Shown: positions 1 through 5,644 of the stretch, one piece after another | How the letters are laid out: each line of letters begins with the position of its first letter | Position numbering within the stretch: the first letter of the stretch is position 1 | Assembly: GCA_017411585.1 (NCBI GenBank) | Contig: JAFQPV010000016.1 | Coordinates: 1 to 6,951, forward strand | DNA: 6,951 nucleotides | Direction of reading: 5' to 3' | Origin: Clostridia bacterium | Lineage (GTDB): Bacteria > Bacillota > Clostridia > UBA1381 > UMGS1253 | Position numbers and translations under genes: made by a program | Notes under the pieces: generated by a model | Database searches by the model: none | Told to the model about the DNA's origin: nothing | The model's input: only the letters and a program-made list of their open reading frames with translations

Positions 1-10
1 AGTATAGCAT

Positions 11-50
11 AAAAAATGATGGTAGACACTTTTTTGTGTCTACCATCATT
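11..50 (-). terminator. Rho-independent terminator of the FIST-domain gene
   Basis: Positions 15-29 and 36-50 form a perfect 15-bp inverted repeat around a six-base loop. Read on the minus strand, the stem runs directly into six T residues (complement of 11-16), the layout of an intrinsic terminator. The plus-strand side has no T-tract, so it acts for minus-strand transcription. It lies about 60 bp past the stop codon of the FIST-domain gene, the only minus-strand gene that reaches it. Confidence 0.85.
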
Positions 51-108
51 ATATCACTTCAACCTTGTGTGTCTTTTTTTGTTTGGTGGGCTTTTGTTAT
101 ATTAATAC

Positions 109-954
109 TTATTTTTTACTAAAAACAATTTTTGACAACATCAAATTGCCGAAATCACTGTGTCCGTTTACGGTGCAGACCTCACCAAACATAAACAGTC
201 CGAGATTATTTGTTTCGATGCTGTCCGACAGTGTTTGCTTTAGGCCGGCACAGCCGAAAACAATTGCATTTTCGCCACTGTAAAAGGCTTGTATGCGCGC
301 CTGCGCTTTGTCAATCGGCAGATAGCGCAACACCATAGTTTCGTCTAAATCACGACCGGAAAAGAGCTTGCCATCGCGCACGGAGAGGTGCGCGTTAATG
401 CCATATGTATCCGTAAGGGTTAAATGTTCAAAGTCGTTTTCATCTAAGCCAAGTTCATTGCGTTTTTGATTATACCAAGTAAGGGCATCACAACCATCAA
501 TCGTATCGACAAATCTCCCGGTAAAGGTGAGTGTATGCTCGCTTAAAATATCGTAATGCACATTTTCGCTGACTGCAGAAACATCAAAACGGTCGTCATT
601 GATTAAAAATACTGCAGCTTCACTATGACCGGTAATTAATGCACTTTCGCCGGTTTGCGGGCAAATAGCACCGCTGCCGCCAACGAGCGGTGCCTTGATT
701 CTTTGCGCAAGCGCACGAACAAACGTGTTTTCGTTACCTGCATTACCCAAAAGCACAATGCCTGCCTGCCAATTGCCGTCAGGAATATCAGAAAGAACAT
801 CATCGTAGCTGCCGTACAGTACTGTGCCGTTGATATCTTCGGCAAAGGTTTGGGAAAGCGTAAGCAGTTCATTTTCGGCTCCGGCAAAGCCAAAGGTTGC
901 ACCGCCAAAGTCCTCTGTATTTTTATACGATGGCGTATAGAAAGTAAGCTTCAT
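109..954 (-). CDS. FIST-domain protein (putative small-ligand sensor), stand-alone
   Basis: This is a 281-residue soluble protein with no signal peptide or membrane segment. The N-terminal half has the FIST-N hallmark APLVGGSGA (about residues 88-96). The C-terminal half carries FIST-C-like features: VFGCAG (about 232-237) and GLFMFGEVC (about 252-260), which matches the family's G-x-[FY]-x-[FY]-G-E signature, followed by a closing strand. FIST domains are proposed to bind small ligands, perhaps amino acids, usually as the sensor part of signalling proteins. Here no output domain (GGDEF, kinase, methyl-accepting) is fused, and the protein is shorter than the roughly 380 residues I expect of a full FIST-N plus FIST-C protein, so it may be compact or diverged. 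The ATG at 954 is chosen over an in-frame GTG at 963 because that GTG lies inside the GAGGTG ribosome-binding site. The gene is a monocistronic unit with its own promoter and terminator. The assignment rests on motif recognition only; ligand and partner are unknown. Confidence 0.72.
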   Translation of the reverse strand: MKLTFYTPSYKNTEDFGGATFGFAGAENELLTLSQTFAEDINGTVLYGSYDDVLSDIPDGNWQAGIVLLGNAGNENTFVRALAQRIKAPLVGGSGAICPQTGESALITGHSEAAVFLINDDRFDVSAVSENVHYDILSEHTLTFTGRFVDTIDGCDALTWYNQKRNELGLDENDFEHLTLTDTYGINAHLSVRDGKLFSGRDLDETMVLRYLPIDKAQARIQAFYSGENAIVFGCAGLKQTLSDSIETNNLGLFMFGEVCTVNGHSDFGNLMLSKIVFSKK

Positions 955-960
955 TTTAAA

Positions 961-966
961 CACCTC
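961..966 (-). promoter_or_regulatory. Shine-Dalgarno site fixing the FIST gene start
   Basis: GAGGTG on the minus strand lies six bases before the ATG at 954. The alternative in-frame GTG start (963-961) is the last three bases of this site and cannot be preceded by it, so translation should begin at 954. Confidence 0.85.
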
Positions 967-981
967 GGTTTCATTTTTTAC

Positions 982-1010
982 ATTATAACATATATGTAGG
1001 GAATTGTCTA
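982..1010 (-). promoter_or_regulatory. Sigma-A promoter of the FIST-domain gene
   Basis: On the minus strand, -35 TAGACA (1010-1005, five of six consensus bases) is separated by exactly 17 bp from a perfect -10 TATAAT (987-982), which is preceded by an extended -10 TG. Transcription would start near 975, giving a leader of only about 20 nt that just contains the ribosome-binding site. A 10-bp perfect palindrome, ACATATATGT (988-997), lies in the spacer and could be an operator, though AT-rich palindromes of this size also occur by chance. Confidence 0.85.
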
Positions 1011-1075
1011 TTCACATATAGCTATTCATTTTTAAAGAATGGGCATAGCTGAAAAGTTTTGTGGTGCTTAGTATA

Positions 1076-1111
1076 AGAAAAACCGACTTTGAATTTCAAA
1101 GTCGGTTCTTT
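1076..1111 (-). terminator. Rho-independent terminator of the E2-like gene
   Basis: Positions 1081-1091 and 1097-1107 form an 11-bp perfect stem with a five-base loop, beginning four bases after the stop codon at 1112. On the minus strand the stem continues into five T residues and then C, T, T. The plus-strand side also has a short T-run, but no plus-strand gene leads into it, so the minus-strand gene is the natural user. Confidence 0.85.
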
Positions 1112-1966
1112 TTAATCAATATCTGCAACAATGGTCTCCGGTGCTTCCATAAGCTGCTCCGGATTTTCTAAAATACGCTTTAATTTTTTAAATGCAGTTG
1201 CATAGTAATGTCCGTCACAAATGCGTTCATCACAAACGACGTTAAAATCCAGGAAACGGCGCTTTTCGGCAACACCGTCCTTATTTAAAATGTATTCAGA
1301 ACGCTTGCTGCCCATCGCAACAAATACCGGCAACGTGCCGAAATTGTACAGGTGGTGAAAAATCGGCGGCATACCGAGCGAGCCCATGTTTGTAATAAAC
1401 ATTGAGCCGTGGAACGGACTGAGCTTTGTCAGCGCTCGCGGCAGTAGACCGAAATAATCGAGCAGCTTTAAAAACCAAACAATAAACTTTAAAAGAACAC
1501 CCGGCATCCGCACAAGGAGTCTTGCAAAGTTGTCCATATCGTTTTGGTCGCCTTCCTCTTTGTTTTCCGTAATTTCTTTAGTTAAGTTTTCGTATACGGT
1601 TTTTAAGGTATCATCCGGCATCGCATACAGTTTGATAACCGTTTCCGGTGCGTTCAGCTTCAGTTCTTTTTTGATTGCCATGCAGATTTCGATGTTTTTA
1701 CGTGCATAGAGTCTTTGACCGCGAATAAAACGGTTGATGCCCGGACACTGAGAAACTACACGAATATAAGCCGCCATGAAAATGTGAATCATACCGAGAT
1801 TCTTCATGCCTTCCGCACGCATTTGGCGGATGAACTGTTCACATTTTTCGATGTCAATTGTAGCCGGAAACATGTTGGACGCGCCCCCACGCGTCGGCAT
1901 GATAAACGGCGAAACTGCATCCATTGGGATACCGCCCCGGATGCGCCTGCCTTCGCTACGTGCCAT
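1112..1966 (-). CDS. Stand-alone E2-like acyltransferase-fold protein (2-oxoacid dehydrogenase E2 catalytic-domain family), HxxxDG His replaced by Glu
   Basis: The 284-residue product resembles the catalytic domain of dihydrolipoamide acyltransferases (E2; chloramphenicol acetyltransferase fold). FITNMGSLGM (about 190-199) corresponds to the E2 'tisNlGxxG' strand-turn, and DERICDGHYYA (about 246-256) corresponds to DHRxxDGA near the C-terminus, followed by the usual terminal helix ending in a 'LENPEQL' pattern. There is no lipoyl domain, no E3-binding domain and no neighbouring E1 or E3 gene, so it is not part of a conventional dehydrogenase complex. The catalytic His of HxxxDG is Glu here (GAA codon), while the Asp-Gly is kept. 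My recollection, not checked, is that a stand-alone Clostridia subfamily shares this ERICDG form, so the change is probably a family trait rather than a lesion. A hydrophobic stretch at about 154-176 may contact membrane or a hydrophobic substrate. Substrate and reaction are unknown. The start at 1966 is set by the RBS rather than the in-frame GTG at 1975. Confidence 0.82.
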   Translation of the reverse strand: MARSEGRRIRGGIPMDAVSPFIMPTRGGASNMFPATIDIEKCEQFIRQMRAEGMKNLGMIHIFMAAYIRVVSQCPGINRFIRGQRLYARKNIEICMAIKKELKLNAPETVIKLYAMPDDTLKTVYENLTKEITENKEEGDQNDMDNFARLLVRMPGVLLKFIVWFLKLLDYFGLLPRALTKLSPFHGSMFITNMGSLGMPPIFHHLYNFGTLPVFVAMGSKRSEYILNKDGVAEKRRFLDFNVVCDERICDGHYYATAFKKLKRILENPEQLMEAPETIVADID

Positions 1967-1974
1967 AAAATGCA

Positions 1975-1982
1975 CTCCCCTC
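1975..1982 (-). promoter_or_regulatory. Shine-Dalgarno site fixing the E2-like gene start
   Basis: GAGGGGAG on the minus strand is separated by eight bases from the ATG at 1966. The in-frame GTG at 1975 shares its first base with this site, leaving no spacer, so the ATG is the better start and the product is 284 rather than 287 residues. Confidence 0.8.
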
Positions 1983-2002
1983 TTAAAACATTCCCTAAAA
2001 AG

Positions 2003-2031
2003 AGTTTACCATAAGTTTCGACAAAAAACAA
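2003..2031 (-). promoter_or_regulatory. Possible sigma-A promoter of the E2-like gene
   Basis: On the minus strand, TTGTTT (2031-2026) and TAAACT (2008-2003) are 17 bp apart, and an extended -10 TG precedes the second hexamer. The -35 matches only three and the -10 four of six consensus bases, so this is a moderate candidate. It is the best-spaced pair I find between the gene and the divergent ydcF-like promoter. Confidence 0.4.
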
Positions 2032-2114
2032 GAAAAATTGACAAGAAGACTTTATATGAAGGTATGTATGCGCAGATGGATTGATTTATGCTTCGCGCAG
2101 CATAGTGCTTTTTA

Positions 2115-2143
2115 TTGAAATGTTTTGTTTGGCATGGTATACT
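2115..2143 (+). promoter_or_regulatory. Sigma-A promoter of the DUF218/YdcF-like gene
   Basis: TTGAAA (2115-2120) is followed after 17 bp by TATACT (2138-2143), with an extended -10 TG at 2135-2136. Transcription is predicted to start near 2150, only about 13 nt before the ATG at 2163. The Shine-Dalgarno GAGGTG (2152-2157) would therefore sit at the very 5' end of the mRNA, leaving no room for a leader regulator. Confidence 0.8.
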
Positions 2144-2162
2144 GGGTAGGTGAGGTGAGCAT

Positions 2163-2909
2163 ATGGCAATTGTGTTGATTTGTATTGGAGCACTGCTGTT
2201 TTGCAATGGTGCGATTATGTGCATACTGTCAAATTTGAATTTGGGTGTGCTTTTGACCGTCTTGGCAGGTGTATTTTTTCTTGCCTGGGGTATATTTTAT
2301 AAAAAGATACGGATGTGGACCAAAACAAGCATTTTAAAAACAGTAAAATATTCTATTGCGGCATTGTTTTGCGCAGAGGTGTTATTGGTTAGCTTTATTG
2401 CCGTGTATGGGCAATATGATACAGCAAATTATAAAGAGGATGCCGTGATCATCCTCGGTGCAGGAGTTCATGGAGATCGTGTCAGCGTGCCGCTGCAATT
2501 GCGCTTGGATACTGCTGTGCGATACCATCGAAAAAATCCGGATGCGCTTTTGGTGGTTACGGGAGGACAAGGCTTCCAGGAAACAGTGACGGAGGCGAGT
2601 GCGATGGAAAAATATCTTTTGTCGCGCGGTGTTGCGGCGGATAAGATTGTCAAAGAGGAACATGCAACCTCGACAGAAGAAAATATGCGGTTTTCAAAAG
2701 ATATTTTAGATGTACGCCTCGGCTCGGACTATGGAATTGTGGTGATTACCAACAACTTTCATATTTATCGAAGTGTATCAATTGCAAAGATGGTTGGCTT
2801 TGAAAAGCCTGCACATTTACATGCCGGATTGCAGTGGTATAATTTGGTACCGTGTTATTTGCGCGAAAGCCTGGCGGTATTGAAAATGTGGGTATTTCCC
2901 AACGTTTAA
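2163..2909 (+). CDS. DUF218 / YdcF-like membrane protein
   Basis: This 248-residue protein has three predicted transmembrane segments (about 2-22, 28-46 and 61-82) followed by a DUF218 domain of the YdcF/SanA/ElyC family. The domain opens with a strand and glycine turn, AVIILGAGVHGDRVS (94-108). It continues with VVTGGQG (131-137), an acidic-plus-threonine block EHATSTEENM (166-175) and the closing signature VVITNNFHIYRS (193-204), whose Asn and His lie in the presumed active or binding site. ElyC and SanA are linked to envelope integrity and lipid-carrier or peptidoglycan metabolism in Escherichia coli, but the biochemical reaction of most members is unknown. By the positive-inside rule, the basic loop at 47-60 suggests it is cytoplasmic and the DUF218 domain outside, which is an inference. 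The ATG at 2163 follows GAGGTG by five bases. It is transcribed alone from its own promoter, divergently from the E2-like gene. No terminator is visible before asnS, so some readthrough into asnS is possible. Confidence 0.86.
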   Translation: MAIVLICIGALLFCNGAIMCILSNLNLGVLLTVLAGVFFLAWGIFYKKIRMWTKTSILKTVKYSIAALFCAEVLLVSFIAVYGQYDTANYKEDAVIILGAGVHGDRVSVPLQLRLDTAVRYHRKNPDALLVVTGGQGFQETVTEASAMEKYLLSRGVAADKIVKEEHATSTEENMRFSKDILDVRLGSDYGIVVITNNFHIYRSVSIAKMVGFEKPAHLHAGLQWYNLVPCYLRESLAVLKMWVFPNV

Positions 2910-2922
2910 ACCGCTGAAACTA

Positions 2923-2951
2923 TTGACAATATGCGTAAAATGTGATATATA
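2923..2951 (+). promoter_or_regulatory. Sigma-A promoter of asnS
   Basis: A perfect -35 TTGACA (2923-2928) is followed after 17 bp by TATATA (2946-2951), with an extended -10 TG at 2943-2944. The start would fall near 2958, giving a leader of about 47 nt. That is far too short for a T-box riboswitch, and no T-box motif is present. The RBS AAGGAG (2992-2997) lies seven bases before the ATG. Confidence 0.82.
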
Positions 2952-3004
2952 AATTAGATAAGGTTTTCTTAAATTCAGTAAAATAATTCCCAAGGAGTAC
3001 AGAT

Positions 3005-4378
3005 ATGTATATTAGTGAACTTTTTCAGAAAAAAGATGAATATCTCGGCAAGGTTGTAACCTTGAGCGGTTGGGTAAGAAATCACCGCAAGCAGAAGAAT
3101 ATGGGCTTTATCGATTTTTATGACGGTACGGCTTTTAATTTGTTGCAGCTTGTGTACGATACCTCCAACGCGAAGGTGCAGGACATTGCCAGCGTGTTAA
3201 AGGTAGGCTGCTGTGCAAAGGTAACCGGCGAGGTTGTTGTAAACGAAGGCAATGGCTCGATTGAAATTGCGCTTTCCGAAGCAGAAATTCTTGGTACCTG
3301 TGAAGAGGATTACCCGATGCAGCCGAAGAAGCATTCCTTGGAGTTTTTGCGTGAAAACGCCTATCTGCGTCCGAGAACAAGACTGTTCCAGGCAGTATTT
3401 AAAATCAGAAGCGTGGCCTCCATGGCAATTCACGAGTATTTCCAGAATAATGGTTATGTATATGTACACACACCGCTGTTTACAGCAAATGATGCCGAGG
3501 GTGCAGGCAGCACCTTTACGGTAACGACCTTAGATCCGCTCAGCACGGAGAAGCAGGATTATGCAGACGATTTCTTCGGTCAGCACACATCCTTGGCGGT
3601 AACCGGTCAGTTGGAAGGTGAGACTTTCGCGCTTGCATTCAGCAAGATTTGCACCTTTGGTCCGACCTTCAGAGCGGAAAACTCGAACACAAGAACGCAC
3701 GCGTCTGAGTTCTGGATGATTGAGCCGGAGGTTGCATTTGCAGACCTTTCCGACCTCATGGATATCGAAGAGGACTTCTTAAAGACCATCTTAAAAACCA
3801 TCATGGACCGTTGCCCGCTTGAACTTGAGTTCCTTGAAAAATACAACGGCATTGCGCTTCGTGAGCGTATGACTGCATTAATCAATTCCGATATCGTACG
3901 CCTGAAGTTTGAAGATGCAATCACCATCTTAAAAGAAGCTGATGCAACTGAAAACTTCGAGTTTAAGCCGGATTATAACGAAGACCTTGCACGTGAGCAC
4001 GAAAAGTATCTCACTGAAAAGAAATTCAATGCACCTGTATTTGTCTATGACTGGCCGAAGGAGTTTAAGGCTTTCTATATGTACCAAAACGATGACGGTA
4101 AAACCGTTGCAGCTGTCGACCTGCTTGTTCCGGCAGCTGGCGAGCTGATGGGTGGCAGCCAGCGTGAAACGCGCTATGACCGTCTCACCGGTCGTATGAA
4201 CGAGCTCGGTATCAATCCGGATTCGCTTTGGTGGTACTGCAACCTGCGTAAATACGGCGGTTGCACACACTCCGGTTTCGGCATGGGCTTTGAACGACTG
4301 CTCATCTACGTAACCGGTATGGAGAACATTCGTGACGTAATCCCGTATTACCGTACACCACGCAACTGTGACTTTTAA
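3005..4378 (+). CDS. asnS: Asparaginyl-tRNA synthetase
   Basis: This cytoplasmic class IIb aminoacyl-tRNA synthetase joins asparagine to tRNA-Asn using ATP. An N-terminal OB-fold anticodon-binding domain (about 1-100, with VTLSGWVRNHRKQKNMGFIDF at its core near 18-38) precedes the catalytic domain. Motif 1 is around 133-157. Motif 2 is TFRAENSNTRTHASEFWMIE (221-240), with Arg223 and Glu225 expected to contact ATP and the tRNA acceptor end. Motif 3 is GFGMGFERLL (424-433) with the ATP-binding Arg431. The sequence between, including the HTSLAVTGQLEGE stretch near 194-206, and the ending around IRDVIPYYRTP are typical of AsnRS rather than AspRS. The length of 457 residues is close to the roughly 465 of bacterial AsnRS, so it is complete. 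Having a dedicated AsnRS means the organism can make Asn-tRNA-Asn directly rather than only by transamidation. The promoter lies at 2923-2951. No terminator is visible before asnA, so the two genes may be co-transcribed. Confidence 0.98.
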   Translation: MYISELFQKKDEYLGKVVTLSGWVRNHRKQKNMGFIDFYDGTAFNLLQLVYDTSNAKVQDIASVLKVGCCAKVTGEVVVNEGNGSIEIALSEAEILGTCEEDYPMQPKKHSLEFLRENAYLRPRTRLFQAVFKIRSVASMAIHEYFQNNGYVYVHTPLFTANDAEGAGSTFTVTTLDPLSTEKQDYADDFFGQHTSLAVTGQLEGETFALAFSKICTFGPTFRAENSNTRTHASEFWMIEPEVAFADLSDLMDIEEDFLKTILKTIMDRCPLELEFLEKYNGIALRERMTALINSDIVRLKFEDAITILKEADATENFEFKPDYNEDLAREHEKYLTEKKFNAPVFVYDWPKEFKAFYMYQNDDGKTVAAVDLLVPAAGELMGGSQRETRYDRLTGRMNELGINPDSLWWYCNLRKYGGCTHSGFGMGFERLLIYVTGMENIRDVIPYYRTPRNCDF

Positions 4379-4392
4379 TCTAAAAGGTAAAT

Positions 4393-4530
4393 TTGGCGCA
4401 ATACTTCGTTGGCATCCTCGCGCATATAAGAATATAGCGCTGCGGTGCCGCCTCGTCTTGCATCCAAATTTTCGCTTTTAGAAGCACAGGATGGGATTGG
4501 CGTAATACTTCGTGGGTATCTTTGTGCATA
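4393..4530. repeat. Pair of diverged 34-bp direct repeats between asnS and asnA
   Basis: Copy A (4393-4426) and copy B (4497-4530) run in the same direction, offset by 104 bp, and match at 28 of 34 positions. Five of the six differences are C/T transitions. Both begin TTGGCG, share AATACTTCGT and end in GCATA. The 70 bp between them include a short GC-rich dyad (GCGG-TG-CCGC near 4442-4451). On the minus strand both copies can be read with a conserved M-x-x-D-x-x-EVLRQ pattern, but in different frames, and five of the six changes alter the amino acid, so a coding role is not supported. The pair may be a remnant of a local duplication or one instance of an intergenic repeat family; a single window cannot tell. 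The rest of the 183-bp gap holds the asnA RBS (4547-4553) and no convincing promoter or terminator. Confidence 0.75.
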
Positions 4531-4561
4531 AACATAATTTTGAAAGAAGGGAGTTTTTCAT

Positions 4562-5569
4562 ATGAATAAATCATTCATTCCGAGTGGTTATGTGCCGCCG
4601 TTGGATGAGTATGATATGCAAAGAGCGATTGAAAGTGTTAAGGCGATTTTCCAAAAGGAATTTGCTGAAGCGCTGAATTTAAAGCGCGTTTCTGCGCCGC
4701 TATTTGTAACGGAAAGCTCCGGTTTAAATGATAACTTAAACGGTTATGAGCGTCCGGTGTCGTTTGACATTCCGGCGGTTGGCAAGGATGCGCAGATTGT
4801 GCAGTCGCTTGCAAAATGGAAGCGACTTGCATTAAAGCGCTACAACTTTACGGTTGGCAAGGGCTTGTATACCGATATGAACGCGATTCGCCGTGATGAG
4901 GACTTAGACAACATCCACTCCATTTATGTGGATCAGTGGGATTGGGAAAAGATCATTCCGCGTGAAAAGCGCACCCTTGACTATTTAAAAAAGGTTGTAA
5001 CCTCGATTGTGGAGTCTATTTGTGAAACCTGCGATCAGCTGCATGCAAAGTATCCGCAGCTAAAAACAGAGCTTTCCCGCGATGTAAAATTTATCACTTC
5101 GCAAGAATTGGAAGATTTGTATCCGGATTTGGACAGCAAGGGTCGAGAAAATGCATATGTAAAAGAGCATAAGACCGTATTTATTATGCAAATTGGTGAA
5201 AAGCTGCGCTCCGGCAAGCCGCATGACGGCAGAGCACCGGACTATGATGATTGGCAGTTAAATGGCGACTTAATGTTCTGGAATGACACGCTGGATGCGG
5301 CATTGGAGATTTCATCGATGGGCATCCGTGTAGATGCTGCGTCGCTCGATTACCAGTTAAATGCAGCAAACTGCAATGACCGTAGAGAGCTGGAGTTTCA
5401 TAAAATGCTCCTAAATGACGAGCTGCCGCTCACGATTGGTGGCGGTATCGGTCAGTCGAGACTGTGTATGCTGATGATTGGCTGTGCGCACATTGGCGAG
5501 GTACAGTCGAGTATTTGGGATGCTGAAACGGTAGAGCTTTGCCAAAGCCGTGGCGTAAAACTTTTATAA
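4562..5569 (+). CDS. asnA: Aspartate--ammonia ligase (asparagine synthetase A)
   Basis: AsnA makes asparagine from aspartate and ammonia, splitting ATP to AMP and pyrophosphate through an aspartyl-adenylate, in the cytoplasm. The 335-residue protein matches the family length (330 in Escherichia coli). Its fold is that of a class II tRNA synthetase catalytic domain. The region around GLYTDMNAIRRDEDLDNIHS (101-120), running on to YVDQWDWE (122-129), takes the place of motif 2. GGGIGQSRLCMLM (293-305), with Arg300, takes the place of motif 3. The N-terminal VSAPLFVTESSGLNDNL (43-59) and the GYERPVSFDI block (61-70) are also family hallmarks. The start is supported by AAGGGAG at 4547-4553, eight bases upstream. 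The ammonia-dependent AsnA needs no glutamine, unlike AsnB. It lies 183 bp downstream of asnS with no terminator between, and ends at a strong terminator, so asnS-asnA is the likely operon. No T-box or other riboswitch is visible upstream. Confidence 0.97.
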   Translation: MNKSFIPSGYVPPLDEYDMQRAIESVKAIFQKEFAEALNLKRVSAPLFVTESSGLNDNLNGYERPVSFDIPAVGKDAQIVQSLAKWKRLALKRYNFTVGKGLYTDMNAIRRDEDLDNIHSIYVDQWDWEKIIPREKRTLDYLKKVVTSIVESICETCDQLHAKYPQLKTELSRDVKFITSQELEDLYPDLDSKGRENAYVKEHKTVFIMQIGEKLRSGKPHDGRAPDYDDWQLNGDLMFWNDTLDAALEISSMGIRVDAASLDYQLNAANCNDRRELEFHKMLLNDELPLTIGGGIGQSRLCMLMIGCAHIGEVQSSIWDAETVELCQSRGVKLL

Positions 5570-5590
5570 AAACGATACAGAGAATTGGAG

Positions 5591-5631
5591 ACGTATCAAA
5601 ACAAGGCGTTATTGTTTTGATACGTTTTTTT
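5591..5631 (+). terminator. Rho-independent terminator after asnA
   Basis: Positions 5591-5604 and 5612-5625 form a perfect 14-bp stem around a seven-base loop (5605-5611), and seven T residues follow (5625-5631). It starts 21 bp after the asnA stop and ends only 13 bp before the HAD gene's start codon. It should end asnS-asnA transcription, but any transcript of the HAD gene begun upstream must pass it. Confidence 0.93.
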
Positions 5632-5633
5632 AT

Positions 5634-5640
5634 AGGAGGA
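5634..5640 (+). promoter_or_regulatory. Shine-Dalgarno site of the HAD gene, directly behind a terminator
   Basis: AGGAGGA is a near-perfect ribosome-binding site four bases before the ATG at 5645. Only two bases separate it from the U-tract of the upstream hairpin, so there is no space for a promoter between terminator and gene. Confidence 0.88.
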
Positions 5641-5644
5641 TATT

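Noticed and set aside
961..963. GTG at 963 as the start of the FIST gene
   Set aside because: It is part of the Shine-Dalgarno site GAGGTG that serves the ATG at 954.
655..999. Long open frame on the plus strand over the FIST gene
   Set aside because: It is antisense to a gene with good promoter, RBS, terminator and domain signatures. It has no RBS or recognisable domain of its own.
1973..1975. GTG at 1975 as the start of the E2-like gene
   Set aside because: It abuts the Shine-Dalgarno site with no spacer; the ATG at 1966 has an eight-base spacing.
2038..2068. Perfect TTGACA at 2038-2043 as a plus-strand promoter
   Set aside because: The only -10-like hexamer (TATGTA, 2063-2068) is 19 bp away and weak, and a much better promoter for the downstream gene lies at 2115-2143.
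2087..2113. Small hairpin (TATGCT/AGCATA) followed by five Ts
   Set aside because: The stem is only six bp, four bases separate it from the T-run, and no plus-strand transcript is known to enter it. It looks like chance, or at most a weak insulator before the ydcF-like promoter.
4438..4456. T-box-like core (GGCGGCACCGC on the minus strand)
   Set aside because: It differs from the T-box sequence at key positions, including the T that pairs with the tRNA end. It sits on the strand opposite to asnA, with no downstream gene or terminator on that strand.
4380..4574. A 64-codon minus-strand open frame across the asnS-asnA gap
   Set aside because: It has no recognisable domain, overlaps the start of asnA, is built from the repeat pair in mismatched frames, and the repeat differences are mostly amino-acid changing. 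I treat it as repeat sequence rather than a gene.
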